From positions 744,001 to 808,000 of the forward strand of contig JADLZK010008224.1 in assembly GCA_015847255.1 (NCBI GenBank): a stretch of DNA of 64,000 nucleotides, read 5' to 3'. Below are positions 54,490 to 64,000 of this stretch, piece by piece. How positions within the stretch are numbered: the first letter of the stretch is position 1; each line of letters starts with the position of its first letter. Position numbers and translations under genes: made by a program. The notes beneath the pieces were generated by a model, which was not told where the DNA came from, ran no database searches, and was given only the letters and a program-made list of their open reading frames with translations. The DNA is from Hyparrhenia diplandra (lineage: Eukaryota > Streptophyta > Magnoliopsida > Poales > Poaceae).

Positions 54490-56027
54490 GATTCGCAGTA
54501 GCCATGCTTGCCTCGAAGCCCCGGTCCCATCGTTGCTTGTTTTGGTATTCCCGGTTTTGTTGCCACTGATGGGTGTTCTGCACGTGGGTGTTGAGTGTGT
54601 GCTCTATGTTCTCCGTGCGAACGTCGAGGTTCTGCAGCTGTACGTTGATAGCCTCCAATCCGTATCTTGATGGTCTTGGATGGACTTACGGGGGCATATC
54701 GCCGAGCCGGCTTTGGAAAGGTCTACCATGTTGGCCCTCCATGCTTTCGAATCTCCTTCGAGGCCACTCGATGGTGCGGGCGTCGGGCGGAGGTTCCCAC
54801 CTAGGATCATACCCGGGTATAAACCCGGGGTCCCCATAGGAGGGAATCCTCCCCGCCTTGGATGTCTGCGGTGCGTGCTATGGTGGTGGCGTGAAGTATG
54901 CTTTTGCATGAGAGCTTGAGCCAGCCCTCGCCCTCCCCGCGCTGCGTGTGGAACTGCTTGGGGCCTCTCTCCGCGTACACTAGCGGCAGTCTCGAGCTCA
55001 AAAGTCAAAGACTGGCTTTTATACAACTGTAGATCCGGGTTATGTAACCGAATCACAGTTGTATAGCCAGGAAAAGTATGAGCAAGCTCTCCTATTGGTA
55101 GTGTCTTTGCTAGGTTCCCTAATACTAGCTGTGCAGCAGTCCAATACTCATGGGTGTGGTGATGTACTCTATATGCTCATTGTCTAATGCCCCAATCACG
55201 AAGCGTCGTGTGATAATTGATGTGCGTGTGTGCGGGCGGCAACTTTAGTGATAACATGGTAAAGGTTCCCGCACATCTCTACTTTGGGGGCTACCTTCAC
55301 CTTATGGACAACGGCATAGAGAAGCTTAAGCTCAGCCTCATTCACCCATCTAACCCCCGTGCCTAGGAAACAATGCCAAAGACATCCGGCGATGAATGAA
55401 TCTAAGTGATGGGTGCTGGATTTGTGAGTGACGAGGCTTGAAGACACCGGTCTCATGAGCACCGGTAATCTCTTCCCAGAACTGAGGTCGAACGAAGCCG
55501 GGCAAAGCACTATCCAAATCTAATACACATCTATAACTGAAGCCTAAGTGAGTAGCTAGGTCCACCCACTTGATATGATATGAACGACCAAAAAGGCGGA
55601 AAGAAATTCCTAGCTTGTCCTCTACCAAAGTGCATAGAAATGGATTGTTAGGTGGGAGAACCTTCCTCCTCGAGAGGGGGATAATCCTCGCCACCCAACC
55701 GCTTCCAAATAGTATGGAGTTCATCATCCATACCTGTTTGCTCGAAGAAGGTCGGGTCGGGGTCGATTCGGGCGTGTGTTGGAACACACGATCCTTGAGT
55801 AGGAGATATGCTTGCATCTCCCGTGTTCCCCCGATGTCGAGGTATGGAGCATCGGGCTTCGCCGAGGGTCGGGGAGCTTGAACTTCTTCTTCCCCGACGT
55901 GGGTGCAAAGATCTTCTTGCATGGGAGAGCTTTCTTGCTCGCCGAGGTTGAAGGAGCTCATGCTTGTGTGTCGCGAGCTACGCCTTGATGATCGTCTCAA
56001 CTTGCCGAAAACTTCCCCTTTCTTCAT
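54490..56027 (-). pseudogene. X3 ATHILA ORF1-like gene
   Basis: ATG at 56027 (minus) starts MKKGEVFGKLRRSSRRSSRH. The 225-codon frame to 55350 contains ISFRLFGRSYHIKWVDLATH, PGFVRPQFWEEITGAHETGV and QIQHPSLRFIHRRMSLALFP, resembling the ATHILA ORF-1 family (PF03078), whose role is not established. Continuing in another frame, RWVNEAELKLLYAVVHKV and NLYHVITKVAARTHAHQLS follow to about 55200. A C-terminal Arg/Gly/Pro-rich part is at 54604-55056. Z interrupts the region downstream. At least two shifts are present. Confidence 0.7.
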
Positions 56028-56059
56028 GGCTACCGCAAAAACAATTGAGCGAGACCTCG

Positions 56060-56880
56060 GTTGTGCAAGGGTTAGATGAAAGTATGAACTTTCACACCCG
56101 TGATCTTGCTCGGCACAATGTTTTTGGTGGAGAAAATGGAGTGTAGAGCAAAGTGGGAGAGAGTGTGAGAGTGAAAAAAGAGTGAGAATGGAAGGTGGGT
56201 GCTCTCACACGGTGTTCGAGGGCTATTTATAGCCGAGCAAGCGGCCGGGGCGCGCACCATGCAACGGATAGGAGCCGTTGGCGAAGGTGGAGCCAGCGGT
56301 GCCGGTAGGGGTGCCGCGCACCGCCTCGAAGGTCGGCTTCTGGCGGCCTTTGGTCGGGGCGTGCTCAACGGTCATGAAAAGTTTGTGACCGTTGTTTGCT
56401 CAGTCTTTGGTTTGATTCGTTTCTCCCCTTCTTGATTTTCTTCAAAAATTTTCAAACTTTTCTCTTTTTTTATATATACTTCTAAAAAAATTTATTTAGA
56501 AAATATTTTTCTCTATATTTTACTTGGGAAATATTTTTCTTAATTTTTCATATAGATGAATTTATTTTATTTATAAAGATTTTTATTTTATTTTTTGAAA
56601 ATATTTATTTATAGATTTTTGTGTAGTAAATATTTTTATTTTGTTTTGATAGTAAAATATTTTATAAAATATATATATATATATATTTATCATATACCCC
56701 ATTTTTTTTAGAGCGGGTTGTTTATAGTCACCCGCCCGACTTTTCCCTACTCGGGCGGAGAGTACCGCTTTCGGGGGTCTCGGAGTTAGATCCTCCAACA
56801 CACCACACCGGTTTGGAAGGTGATTCCGGGTGCGTTGTTGCTTGTACCCTATGAATGGGCACTTCACCGCCTTCTTTTCT
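56060..56880 (-). mobile_element. X3 spacer between ORF1 and protease with AT-rich core
   Basis: No supportable gene. 56420-56700 is strongly AT-rich with an (AT)n run at about 56670-56690, in sharp contrast to the GC-rich flanks. 56240-56360 is a GC-rich stretch, possibly an ORF1 promoter or leader (minus-strand tataaatagccctcg near 56223-56237). Confidence 0.5.
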
Positions 56881-57320
56881 CGACATGGAAGATAATGAAG
56901 CCCTTCCCCCATGCAGATATCAGCTTTGGTCGTATAAAGAAACGACCTCCCTAGGAGGAGAGACACGTCCTCTTTTGGGCCCATGTCAAGGACCACGAAG
57001 TCTCGCGGGATGTACTCCTTCTTGATTTTTATCAACATGTCTTCAAGAATTCCCTCGGGCCGCCGTGTTGTTTGATCTCGCCATTTGGAGGACAAAACTT
57101 GCGAGGAGCAAGTGTCCCTCCATGGATTCCGTCGAAGGTGGCCTTGGACATCACATTAATGCTGGCCCCCGTGTCACGAGAATGCATTGCCGGTTGTGGG
57201 GGCCAATGGCACAGCCAGATAATTGGGACGTCCGGGGTCTCCCTTCTTGGCAATAAACGGCGAGTCCACGGGGATCTTCGCAAGTTTCGGTGGGTTGATC
57301 GAGCCCTCGGTGATATCATG
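56860..57320 (-). pseudogene. X3 aspartic protease domain
   Basis: RDTGASINVMSKATFDGIHG (about 57180-57120) is the retropepsin active site with the standard DTGA triad, unlike DLGA in X1. DFVVLDMGPKEDVSLLLGRS and FLYTTKADICMGEG follow (57000-56910). A frameshift separates the two halves. Confidence 0.78.
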
Positions 57321-57399
57321 TTAATCGACTCGTGCGGGATCTCGAGGTTGCCCAGGGATCCTACCCGAAATCGCTAACCTAGGCATTTGGGGCAAAGAA

Positions 57400-58548
57400 C
57401 GGACGGTTGTGTTTCTATCATTTTGTTGAAGCTTAATCGATTTTTCACAACCGATGTCAACCCTTCCGGCTTGTTATTCACTCCTTCAAGGATTTTATCC
57501 GTGTGGCTCATCTTTTTTGGTGAGATTTTCATTGATCTTGGCTTGGCCCAACACGTGTCCTTGAGTGAAGGTTGACCAGGAGCTATAATTGGGATTATAG
57601 CCCCGTTACCTTGGAATGGTGGGCGGGATTGGTTGCTCCGGCCTTTGCCGAGGTTGGCGGTACCCGTTGTTGTTGATGAATTTGCTTCCTCACGGGTCTC
57701 GGGGCAATTGTCCCCCCGAGTGGCCAACTTCACCGAGGTCTCACACGTCATGTGTGAGTCTCAGAAGCGTAAACCGGGCGCCGCGAGTAGTTGACTCGTC
57801 GGCTGCGCTCTTCCAGCTTCTTCAGCAATAGATCCATTTTTGCGGCAAGCATATCCGCCTCCTTCACGGGATGCATGCCTTTTTGTGTTTTGGCTTGGGA
57901 TCTGTCCTCCCCCCAGCTCTAATTTGCCACCATCTTATCAATCGTGGCCGCTGTTGCCCGATCGATGGTGAGTGATAAGAACGCACCACCACCAGCGGCG
58001 TCTAGGTGCCCCTTCGATATGGCCGCGTGACACCATTGTAGAAGTTTTTGGAGCACGGCCGATTTTTCCATTCCGTGGTGTGGGCATGCTTGAATGTATT
58101 CCCGCAGCCTCTTTCCCACGCCTCGAGGAATAGGTTCCATTGAATTTGGCTGGAAATTGGCGATCCTTCCCCCGAGGGCATTGGTTTTGCCCATGGGGAA
58201 GAACTTAGCCAGAACGTCGTGGAGCATTTAGCCCACGTATTGATCGCTTCCTTGTCCTTGTAGAACCACTGTTTCGCCTTCCCCACAAGGGAGAAAGGAA
58301 ACAAGCGGAGCCTAATAACATCGGGCTCGACGTCCTTGATAACAATCGTGTCGCACAGCTCAAGGAAGTGTTGGAGATGTGCGTTGGCATCCTCGCTAGG
58401 CAGTCCACGTAAGCGGCGGCTCGCACCATAGTGATCGGCCCGGCACGAATTCGAAGTTCTTGTCCGCCACATTGACCACCGGCCCGGTGGAGCACGTTGG
58501 CGGCTTGGCCGAGAACGAGAAATCGCCAAGCAGCGACTTTTGAGCCAT
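57400..58548 (-). pseudogene. X3 Gag and zinc knuckle
   Basis: ATG at 58548 (MAQKS) parallels X1. The capsid-like core includes NAHLQHFLELCDTIVIKDVE and PDVIRLRLFPFSLVGKAKQW (58390-58270, frame shifting), then KFFPMGKTNALGGRIANF, NSMEPIP, IQACPHHGM and HLDAAGGGAFLSLTIDRA (58200-57950). The knuckle region MTCETS...DNCPETREEA is at 57751-57690. Frameshifts separate the parts. Confidence 0.8.
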
Positions 58549-58621
58549 AGCTTGCGGTTCGGTTGGTGCTGGGGTGTCGGTCTCAACCGGTCGAGGTTCC
58601 TACTGAAAAAGAAGAGATAAG

Positions 58622-59999
58622 TGTGACACGCTAAGTCCAACTTGATCATAACAGGGGTAAGCAATACGATTCATAGATAGTGTGACACACACATTGGAAT
58701 CCACCTTGAAAGGATAAAGAAAATAGATAAAGAATAAATGAATAACCTATGGAGTGTTCTAATGTATTCTAGTCATGGTCATACAAATGAATAGTTAGGA
58801 TCATATGCTAACACAATATAAACATGGTTATGTCTAGGATAGCGGGGAGAGACCCGGTACCATCCGGCCCAATGGGAAGCATTTACGAACTCCTACATTA
58901 CATGCGAACGTGGAGGGATTACAAGGGGCCGGGACAGGGCTGTCCACGACCCCCGCCGCCTACCCTCACGACCGTGGCATGCTCTCATATTCGAAGGTGT
59001 CGTAATACCAGGGCACCATGCAAGCGTACTAGAGCACTACTCTTGTCCCCCCGGGATCCCCACCCTATGGATGGACGGACTAAGATAAGAGCAAACCGAA
59101 AGAACGACGAACCGTTATCCCATCTATAATCATGTTATGCATACGATGATCGATGAAGAACGAATATGAACATGTCAAGATTATGATATGTAAACTATAT
59201 GCTAGTTCATATATCAACACTATAACATGAACAAGACTATACTCTAGTTCATAAGTTAGACCATGATCATAGAAATAGAACTTGCAAGTAGGAGAAAGAT
59301 CCATGGAAGATGTATATTACCAAAGCTCACTTTCTTCTAGATTACAAGCTCCTCCTTGTAGCTCTTCTACTCCAACTCTAACCAAAGAAGAAGAAGAAGA
59401 AGAAGATGGTGGTGGAGAGTGAGGTGGTGCTACTTGTAGGTGAACTCCAAGTGGGTGTGTGTGGAAGAAGGAGGAGAGGGGAGCTACTTATACACATGGG
59501 AGAGGAGGTAAAAGACCCTAATACCCCTAAACCGACCTAAGGAAGGCGCCCACGTTCACCGAACCGGCCAACCCACCACCGCACCGCCCTCGGGGAGTAA
59601 TGGAACCGACCCACCGGCCGGCCCGAACCGCCCTCAGGAGGGTGCGGGGCGCACCTTGGGGTGCGGCCGCACCCCTTTGGGCTCCTGGGGCCGCCCGTGT
59701 CTTTAGCGGTCGTCGTCTTTGCCTTGAAAAGTCGCGGGTGCCGTGTTTGGTTGGCCCAATTCTGTAGTTTTGGTCCAATTCAACCCCGGGCTTGTAATCT
59801 TCTTCAAGTACGCTTTCGGGGTTGCGCCTTTTTGGTCGTATTTCCACCTGTTTTTATTATAAATACTACAAAAATACATTTTGGGCACTACAAGTGGAAA
59901 TATGTTAGTAATAAATGTATATGAGTATAAAAGGTATAGTTTTGCTCCCTTTATGGTAGTAAGTTGACGGAAAAAATATGTCGTTAGTAACCGTCAACA
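58622..59999 (-). mobile_element. X3 right LTR (5'-truncated copy)
   Basis: Begins inside the LTR at gtgtgacacgctaagtcc, so the first ~285 bp and the primer site are missing. It ends GTAACCGTCAACA. Very similar to X2, with aaggaaggcgcccacgttc. Right flank: c then aagcc (60001-60005). Confidence 0.83.
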
Positions 60000-60630
60000 C
60001 AAGCCTGCTCAATGACGGCGAAGGTCACGCACCCACGTGGCATATCCTCACATACAAAGGGTATGAAATAAATGGAAACACATTTTACACAAAGAGTCGG
60101 GATAAAAAGGAGCACCAACCAAAACAAAAGTAGTGTCCGCGATAGATGCTTGCACCTAGATGGGAGGAAGGAAACATATTATGGCTACATAGAGCAGATA
60201 TGGGAACTAGACTATCGAGGTAATTTAAAGATCCCTTTGTTCAAGTCCCAATGGGACAAGCTGACCGGACGCGAGTTAGCAGATTGACCCGCAGTATGGA
60301 GTGACAAAAAGTGGACCTCAACAATACCGGGTATAAAGAAGAACCATTTGTCCTTGCCAAGGATGTAAGTCGTGTGTCTCGTGTCAAGGACATGTCTACA
60401 AAACCTAAGAGAGGGAAAAACAACAAAGACTCAACCAATGATGAGCCCAAGCGCCACATAGTCCTTCCGGGGAAAACAAACATCGTAGGAATTGAGGACA
60501 AGTCAGACATGTCAAGTAGATTATGAAAAGAAAGACGTAATTGTGCCCTTCATAGTGAATAAGGATCCAAGCATCGCACTAAATCATGAAGACACTCCGT
60601 GGTCACGATCCAAGCCTCGCTTAATTTAGT
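60000..60630 (+). pseudogene. CACTA transposase site joined in frame to a DUF4216-like region
   Basis: 60003-60040 encodes SLLNDGEGHAPTW, the same transposase stretch that follows X2. The frame then runs without a break into HILTYKGYEINGNTFYTKSR and KETYYGYIEQIWELDY, the DUF4216 (PF13952) type domain found downstream of tnp2 in CACTA proteins. After a stop at about 60287, VDLNNTGYKEEPFVLAKDVS-like sequence continues with YKEEPFVLAKDVSRVSRVKD (60323-60390), and FIVNKDPSIAL marks the end (about 60550-60585). The junction falls at acgtgg, shared with acccatgtgg at 50964-50973. The DUF4216 role is not known. Confidence 0.8.
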
Positions 60631-60679
60631 GTTGTTTAATATTGTATTTTGAGACATTAATTATGTAATAATTTCGACC

Positions 60680-62650
60680 AGGGGTCATTTAGTGTTCCGT
60701 TTGATAAGTTCTAACACCTTTGTATTCAAAAGTTTTTCATCAGGGGTCATTTAGTGTTCCGTTTGATAAGGTTTGACCAAGTCAAATCTTGAATTTTTAA
60801 AAAAGACACCATCGCGCTACTATTTGAAACTCTAGATGGTTTCAAATCGAAAAGTCATGAATACCAAGTTGGTTAAACTCTTCAAGATCTACATTTGGTA
60901 TTTGGGTCAACTTTTCATTTGAGAAAGTTTGGACATCTCGAATTTTGAATTTTCAAATTTTTACTGACTCCGAACCAGTTTTTTGAAGCCCTAGACGGTC
61001 TCAAATTGAAGTCATGAATATCCAAAATTCATAACTCATCAAGATCTACAAACTTTATTTAGGTTATTTTTGTATTTGAGAAAGTGTTAGGAAAGTTTAG
61101 TTCTAAACCCGACAAGTGTCTCCCGTAGTTTCATACTGTGAGATTCATAATTTTGTGACTAGTGTTTACTAACACTTTTTCAAAAGTGCAAATGACCTAT
61201 ATAAAGATTGTAGAATTTGATGAGTTCTAACACCTTTGTATTCAAAAGTTTTTTTCATCCGAGGTCATTTAGTGTTCCGTTTGACCAGTTTGACCAAGTC
61301 AAATCTTATATTTTTTAAAAATGACACCTTCAAGGCTACTATTTGAAACTCTAAATCATTTCAAATTGAAAAGTCATTAATACCAAGTTTGTTAAACTCT
61401 TTAAGATCTACATTTGGTATTTGGGTCAACTTTTCATTTGAGAAAGTTTGGACGTCTCGAATTTTGAAGTTTCAAATTTTTACTGACTCGAACAGCTAAG
61501 CCCTAGACGGTCTCAAATTGAAAAGTCATGAGTACCCAAAATTCATCACTCATCAAGATCTACAAACTTTATTTAGGTCACTTTTGTATTTGGAAAAGTA
61601 TTAGGAAAGTATAGCTCTAAATTGACATGTGTCTCCCCAGTAGTTTCATAAACTCTATGTGAGATCCATGATTTTTTCGACTAGTGTTTACTAACATTTT
61701 TCAAAAGGAAAAATGACCTATATAAAGATTGTATATCTTGATGAGTTACAACACCTTTTGTATTCAAAAGTTTTTCATCCGAGGTCATTTAGTGTTCCGT
61801 TTGATGAGGTTTGACCAAGTCAAATCTTGTATTTTTTAAAAAATTAACACCTTCGTGCTAGTATTTGAAAGTCTAGATGGTTTCAAATCAAAAGTCATGA
61901 ATACCAAGTTGGTTAAACTCTTCAAGATCTACATTTGGTATTTGGGTCAACTTTTCATTTGAGAAAGTTTGGACGTCTCGAATTTTGAATTTTCAAATTT
62001 TTACAGCTCAGAACGGTTTTTTTGAAGCCCTAAACGGTCTCAAATTGAAAAGTCATGAATACCCAAAATTCATAACTCATCAAGATCTACGAACTTTATT
62101 TAGGTCATTTTTGCATTTGAGAAAGTGTAAGGAAAGTTTAGTTCTAAATCGACAAGTGTCTCCCATAGTTTCATAAACTCTATGTGAGATTCATGATTTT
62201 GTGACCAGTGTTTACTAACACTTTCTCAAAAGTGCAAATGACCTATATAAAGATTGTAGATATTGATGAGTTCTAACATCTTTGTATTCAAAAGTTTTTC
62301 ATCCGAGGTCATTTAGTGTTCCGTTTAACAAGTTTTGACCAAGTCAAATCCTCGTATTTTTTAAAAATGACACCTTCAAGGCTACTATTTGAAACTCTAA
62401 ATGGTTTCAAAACGAAAAGTCATGAATACCAAGTTTGTTAAACTCTTCAAGATCTACATTTGGCATTTGCGTCAACTTTTCATTTGAGAAAGTTTGGACG
62501 TCGCGAATTTTGGATTTTTAAATTTTTACATTTTCAACCGTTTTGCAAGCTCCTAGGCGGCCTCAAATTGAAAAGTCATGAATACCAAATGTGATCAACA
62601 CATCAAGATCTACATTTGGTATTTTGTTCAACTTTTTTATTTGACAAAGT
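60680..62650 (+). repeat. Tandem array of ~520-bp units in the CACTA 3' region
   Basis: The anchor tttagtgttccgttt occurs at 60750, 61268, 61788 and 62312 (spacings 518, 520, 524), with an extra partial copy at 60688. Each unit holds two related halves ending in tcaagatctac. AT-rich, no supportable coding. It lies between the DUF4216-like region and the right subterminal repeats. Confidence 0.85.
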
Positions 62651-63212
62651 TTGATCGATTCAAATTGGTTTTGGTACTTTTTTCAATTTAATTGAATTTC
62701 CGCTTACTTCGCCTTTGAATTATATGTTGAAATGAGTCCACCCACAAAAAGTTTTACGCACAAATGATGTGAAAACAATTTTCCTCATGTCGACAAAAAT
62801 TACATTTAATTATTTTAGTTAAAGGCAACAATTTTGCATTAATGAAATATTGATTATTAATTACATTATGTTCGCTATTCAAAACAATAAAATAAAATAT
62901 TTCAGTGTTAAATATTTTTCTTGTGTGCAATAAAGCAAAATCAACTCTAATTGGTTTTTTTAAAAATTTATGACTGCTATATAATTTACTAAGCAAATAA
63001 CTGGTATTTAGACATTAAATAAAAAGAATTTTTTAAAAAAATCAAAAATGTGCATAGGAATGGCGGGAAGTTAAAAAATTTACCTTTTATTTCGGGCAAG
63101 GCCATGTCCGGGAGTAAAGGTGGGTCGCATTTCGTGGCCCGCCAAAAATTGGCTTTACTCCCTGCAAGCATGAGTAGGGAATAAAGGGTTGTACCTTTAT
63201 TCGGTTGGTTAC
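62651..63212 (+). repeat. CACTA right leader and subterminal repeats, end missing
   Basis: AT-rich DNA to about 63090, then inverted subterminal motifs (ccgggagtaaagg at 63108-63120, ctttactccctgc near 63153, gggaataaagg near 63177). The terminal inverted repeat (...CTAGTG) is not reached. Confidence 0.7.
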
Positions 63213-64000
63213 TGTAACACCCCTAGTGTTAATCAACTAAAATCTTGCCATGTCATCATGTTTATCATAAAGCATGCATATTTAGAAAATTTGAAATGCA
63301 TTGAAATTAAAATAAGTTTATATTTTAGAGAATGTTTGTGCTTAAGAAATTTAGAGTGATTTAATCTTAATTTATGTTTTTGATCCTAAGTGTGATGTTG
63401 AATGAGGGTTGGATAGTATAGGTTGGGAATCTGAAATTTGAATCAAATTCAAATTTGAATTGAAACCGAAAAACCCTAATTTCTATTCTTTCTTTTTACC
63501 CCTTTTTATTTTATTCAAAATTTATAAAGAATTTGGGTATGGTTATTAAAGCAAATTTGTAGAGTTTTCAAAGTTGAACAAAGTTGGTATTTTGAGTTTT
63601 TAAAGTTTAGTTCAAAAATTTAGAGTAATTTTGAAAATACCAAAATTAGGTTATATCCCCTTTTGATTTAAAAACCCTATTTCAAAATCTAAGCAAAATT
63701 TGCAAAAAACTTCCAAAACCTAATTTGTAGATCTTGTTGAGATGAGCAAAAGTCATGTACAAAGTTTTTCAAGTTGTTACATGATTTTAAAAGTAATTTT
63801 GAATTCAAATTTTAAAATTTTGAACTGCTTTTCAAAAGTCATATTTAGAGGCTGAATTTGAAAATCTTCCAATTATGAAAATTGTAGATCTTGAAAAATT
63901 AGCCTAAGTTACTTTTTTGGAATTTTTGAAGTTCAGTTCAAATTTGGGGAGAATTTGATGAAATTCAAAAAAAGTTAGGTTTAGTTGCTACAAGAAATGG
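63213..64000 (+). mobile_element. Start of an LTR-like element, continues beyond the window
   Basis: Begins TGTAACACCCCTAGTGTT, like the large LTR at 43590 (TGTAACACCCTAAAATT). The five preceding bases are gttac (63208-63212), the possible target duplication. The sequence is AT-rich with no open frame. The interpretation as LTR rests on the terminus and on its abrupt interruption of the CACTA end. Confidence 0.5.

Larger units (their letters stand above)
51798..59999 (-). mobile_element. Athila-like element X3 (gag, protease and ATHILA ORF1-like; no polymerase)
   Basis: Minus-strand element with truncated LTRs: 193 bp at the left (51798-51990) and about 1378 bp at the right (58622-59999, missing its first ~285 bp and the primer site). 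Internal order on the minus strand is gag, zinc knuckle, protease, an AT-rich gap, an ATHILA ORF1-like gene, solo LTR Z (52998-54489) and the polypurine tract. No RT, RNase H or integrase is visible. Its right flank is the same transposase site as X2. Confidence 0.78.
42534..63212 (+). mobile_element. CACTA (En/Spm, tnp2-type) transposon, nested and truncated
   Basis: The left terminal inverted repeat CACTAGTAGAGAATGG is at 42534, after tct (possible 3-bp duplication). Subterminal repeats of the type tactcccggttggwgwctcc occur up to about 42960 and reappear inverted at 63090-63212 (cgggagtaaagg). Transposase and DUF4216 remnants lie between. The right terminal repeat is absent because an LTR starts at 63213. 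Own sequence totals about 6.8 kb after removing the nested elements. Confidence 0.82.

Noticed and set aside
63985..64000. tgctacaagaaatgg at the window edge as the start of a new CACTA element
   Set aside because: The first bases do not read CACTA and the sequence ends before any subterminal repeats could be seen.
1..64000. CRISPR arrays, operons, ribosome binding sites, bacterial phage genes or toxin systems
   Set aside because: No short regularly spaced repeats, no bacterial gene organisation; every clustered repeat belongs to plant transposable elements.
1..64000. Ordinary host genes
   Set aside because: No multi-exon frame with a non-transposon domain could be recognised; the few unidentified frames (3457-4365, 5971-6316, 44996-45187) are short and lie inside or beside mobile elements.

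Overview
The window is plant nuclear DNA, almost certainly from a grass (Poaceae). I found no intact host gene, no rRNA gene and no CRISPR array. Nearly everything supportable is transposable element: Ty3/gypsy LTR retrotransposons of the Tat/Retand, Athila-like and Reina-like types, one copia-type solo LTR, a tnp2-type CACTA DNA transposon, four Helitrons and two MITEs. The grass assignment rests on the CACTA subterminal repeats, the Helitron termini, the MITE ends and the LTR types; I cannot name the genus. All lineage names come from recognised motifs, not from a database search.

Layout. 1-6470 is AT-rich. It holds a Helitron 3' end (to 821), a 442-bp tandem duplication, a 2970-bp Helitron inserted in the second repeat copy (1768-4737), more CACTA-like repeats, a 488-bp Helitron (5232-5719) and half of a Stowaway-like MITE. 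From 6471 to 42533 lies an old minus-strand Tat-type element (here G0): LTR 6471-6942, 3' region to 10190, and an antisense gene that resumes at 36060. G0 is split by a younger plus-strand Tat element (G1, 10191-36059) and by a Reina-like element (36817-41853, 5-bp duplication GAGGT). G1 is itself interrupted by an Athila-like gag-protease element (X1, 10983-19551, carrying solo LTR Y), a copia-type solo LTR (22418-24143, duplication GCGAC), an LTR fragment (W) and a solo LTR (X4, 32663-34342, duplication TCGAT).

42534-63212 is a CACTA transposon. Its transposase gene is cut into pieces by a large LTR (43590-47559, which carries its own Helitron), by solo LTR X2 (49255-50930) and by an Athila-like element (X3, 51798-59999, which carries solo LTR Z). 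The CACTA right end is lost where another LTR begins at 63213.

Functionally the region is a graveyard. Gag, protease, reverse transcriptase, integrase and transposase segments can be recognised, but all carry frameshifts or stops. At least one Athila-like element never contained polymerase in its present form. The most informative observations are structural: (1) X2 and X3 share the same transposase flank, revealing a hidden duplication and an in-frame transposase/DUF4216 junction; (2) a Helitron has its empty site preserved in a neighbouring tandem copy; (3) there are two tiny poly(A) retroposition scars with 13- and 17-bp duplications; (4) both Tat elements carry an antisense gene convergent with pol; (5) divergence between repeat copies in GC-rich DNA is mostly insertions and deletions, which may be an assembly artefact.
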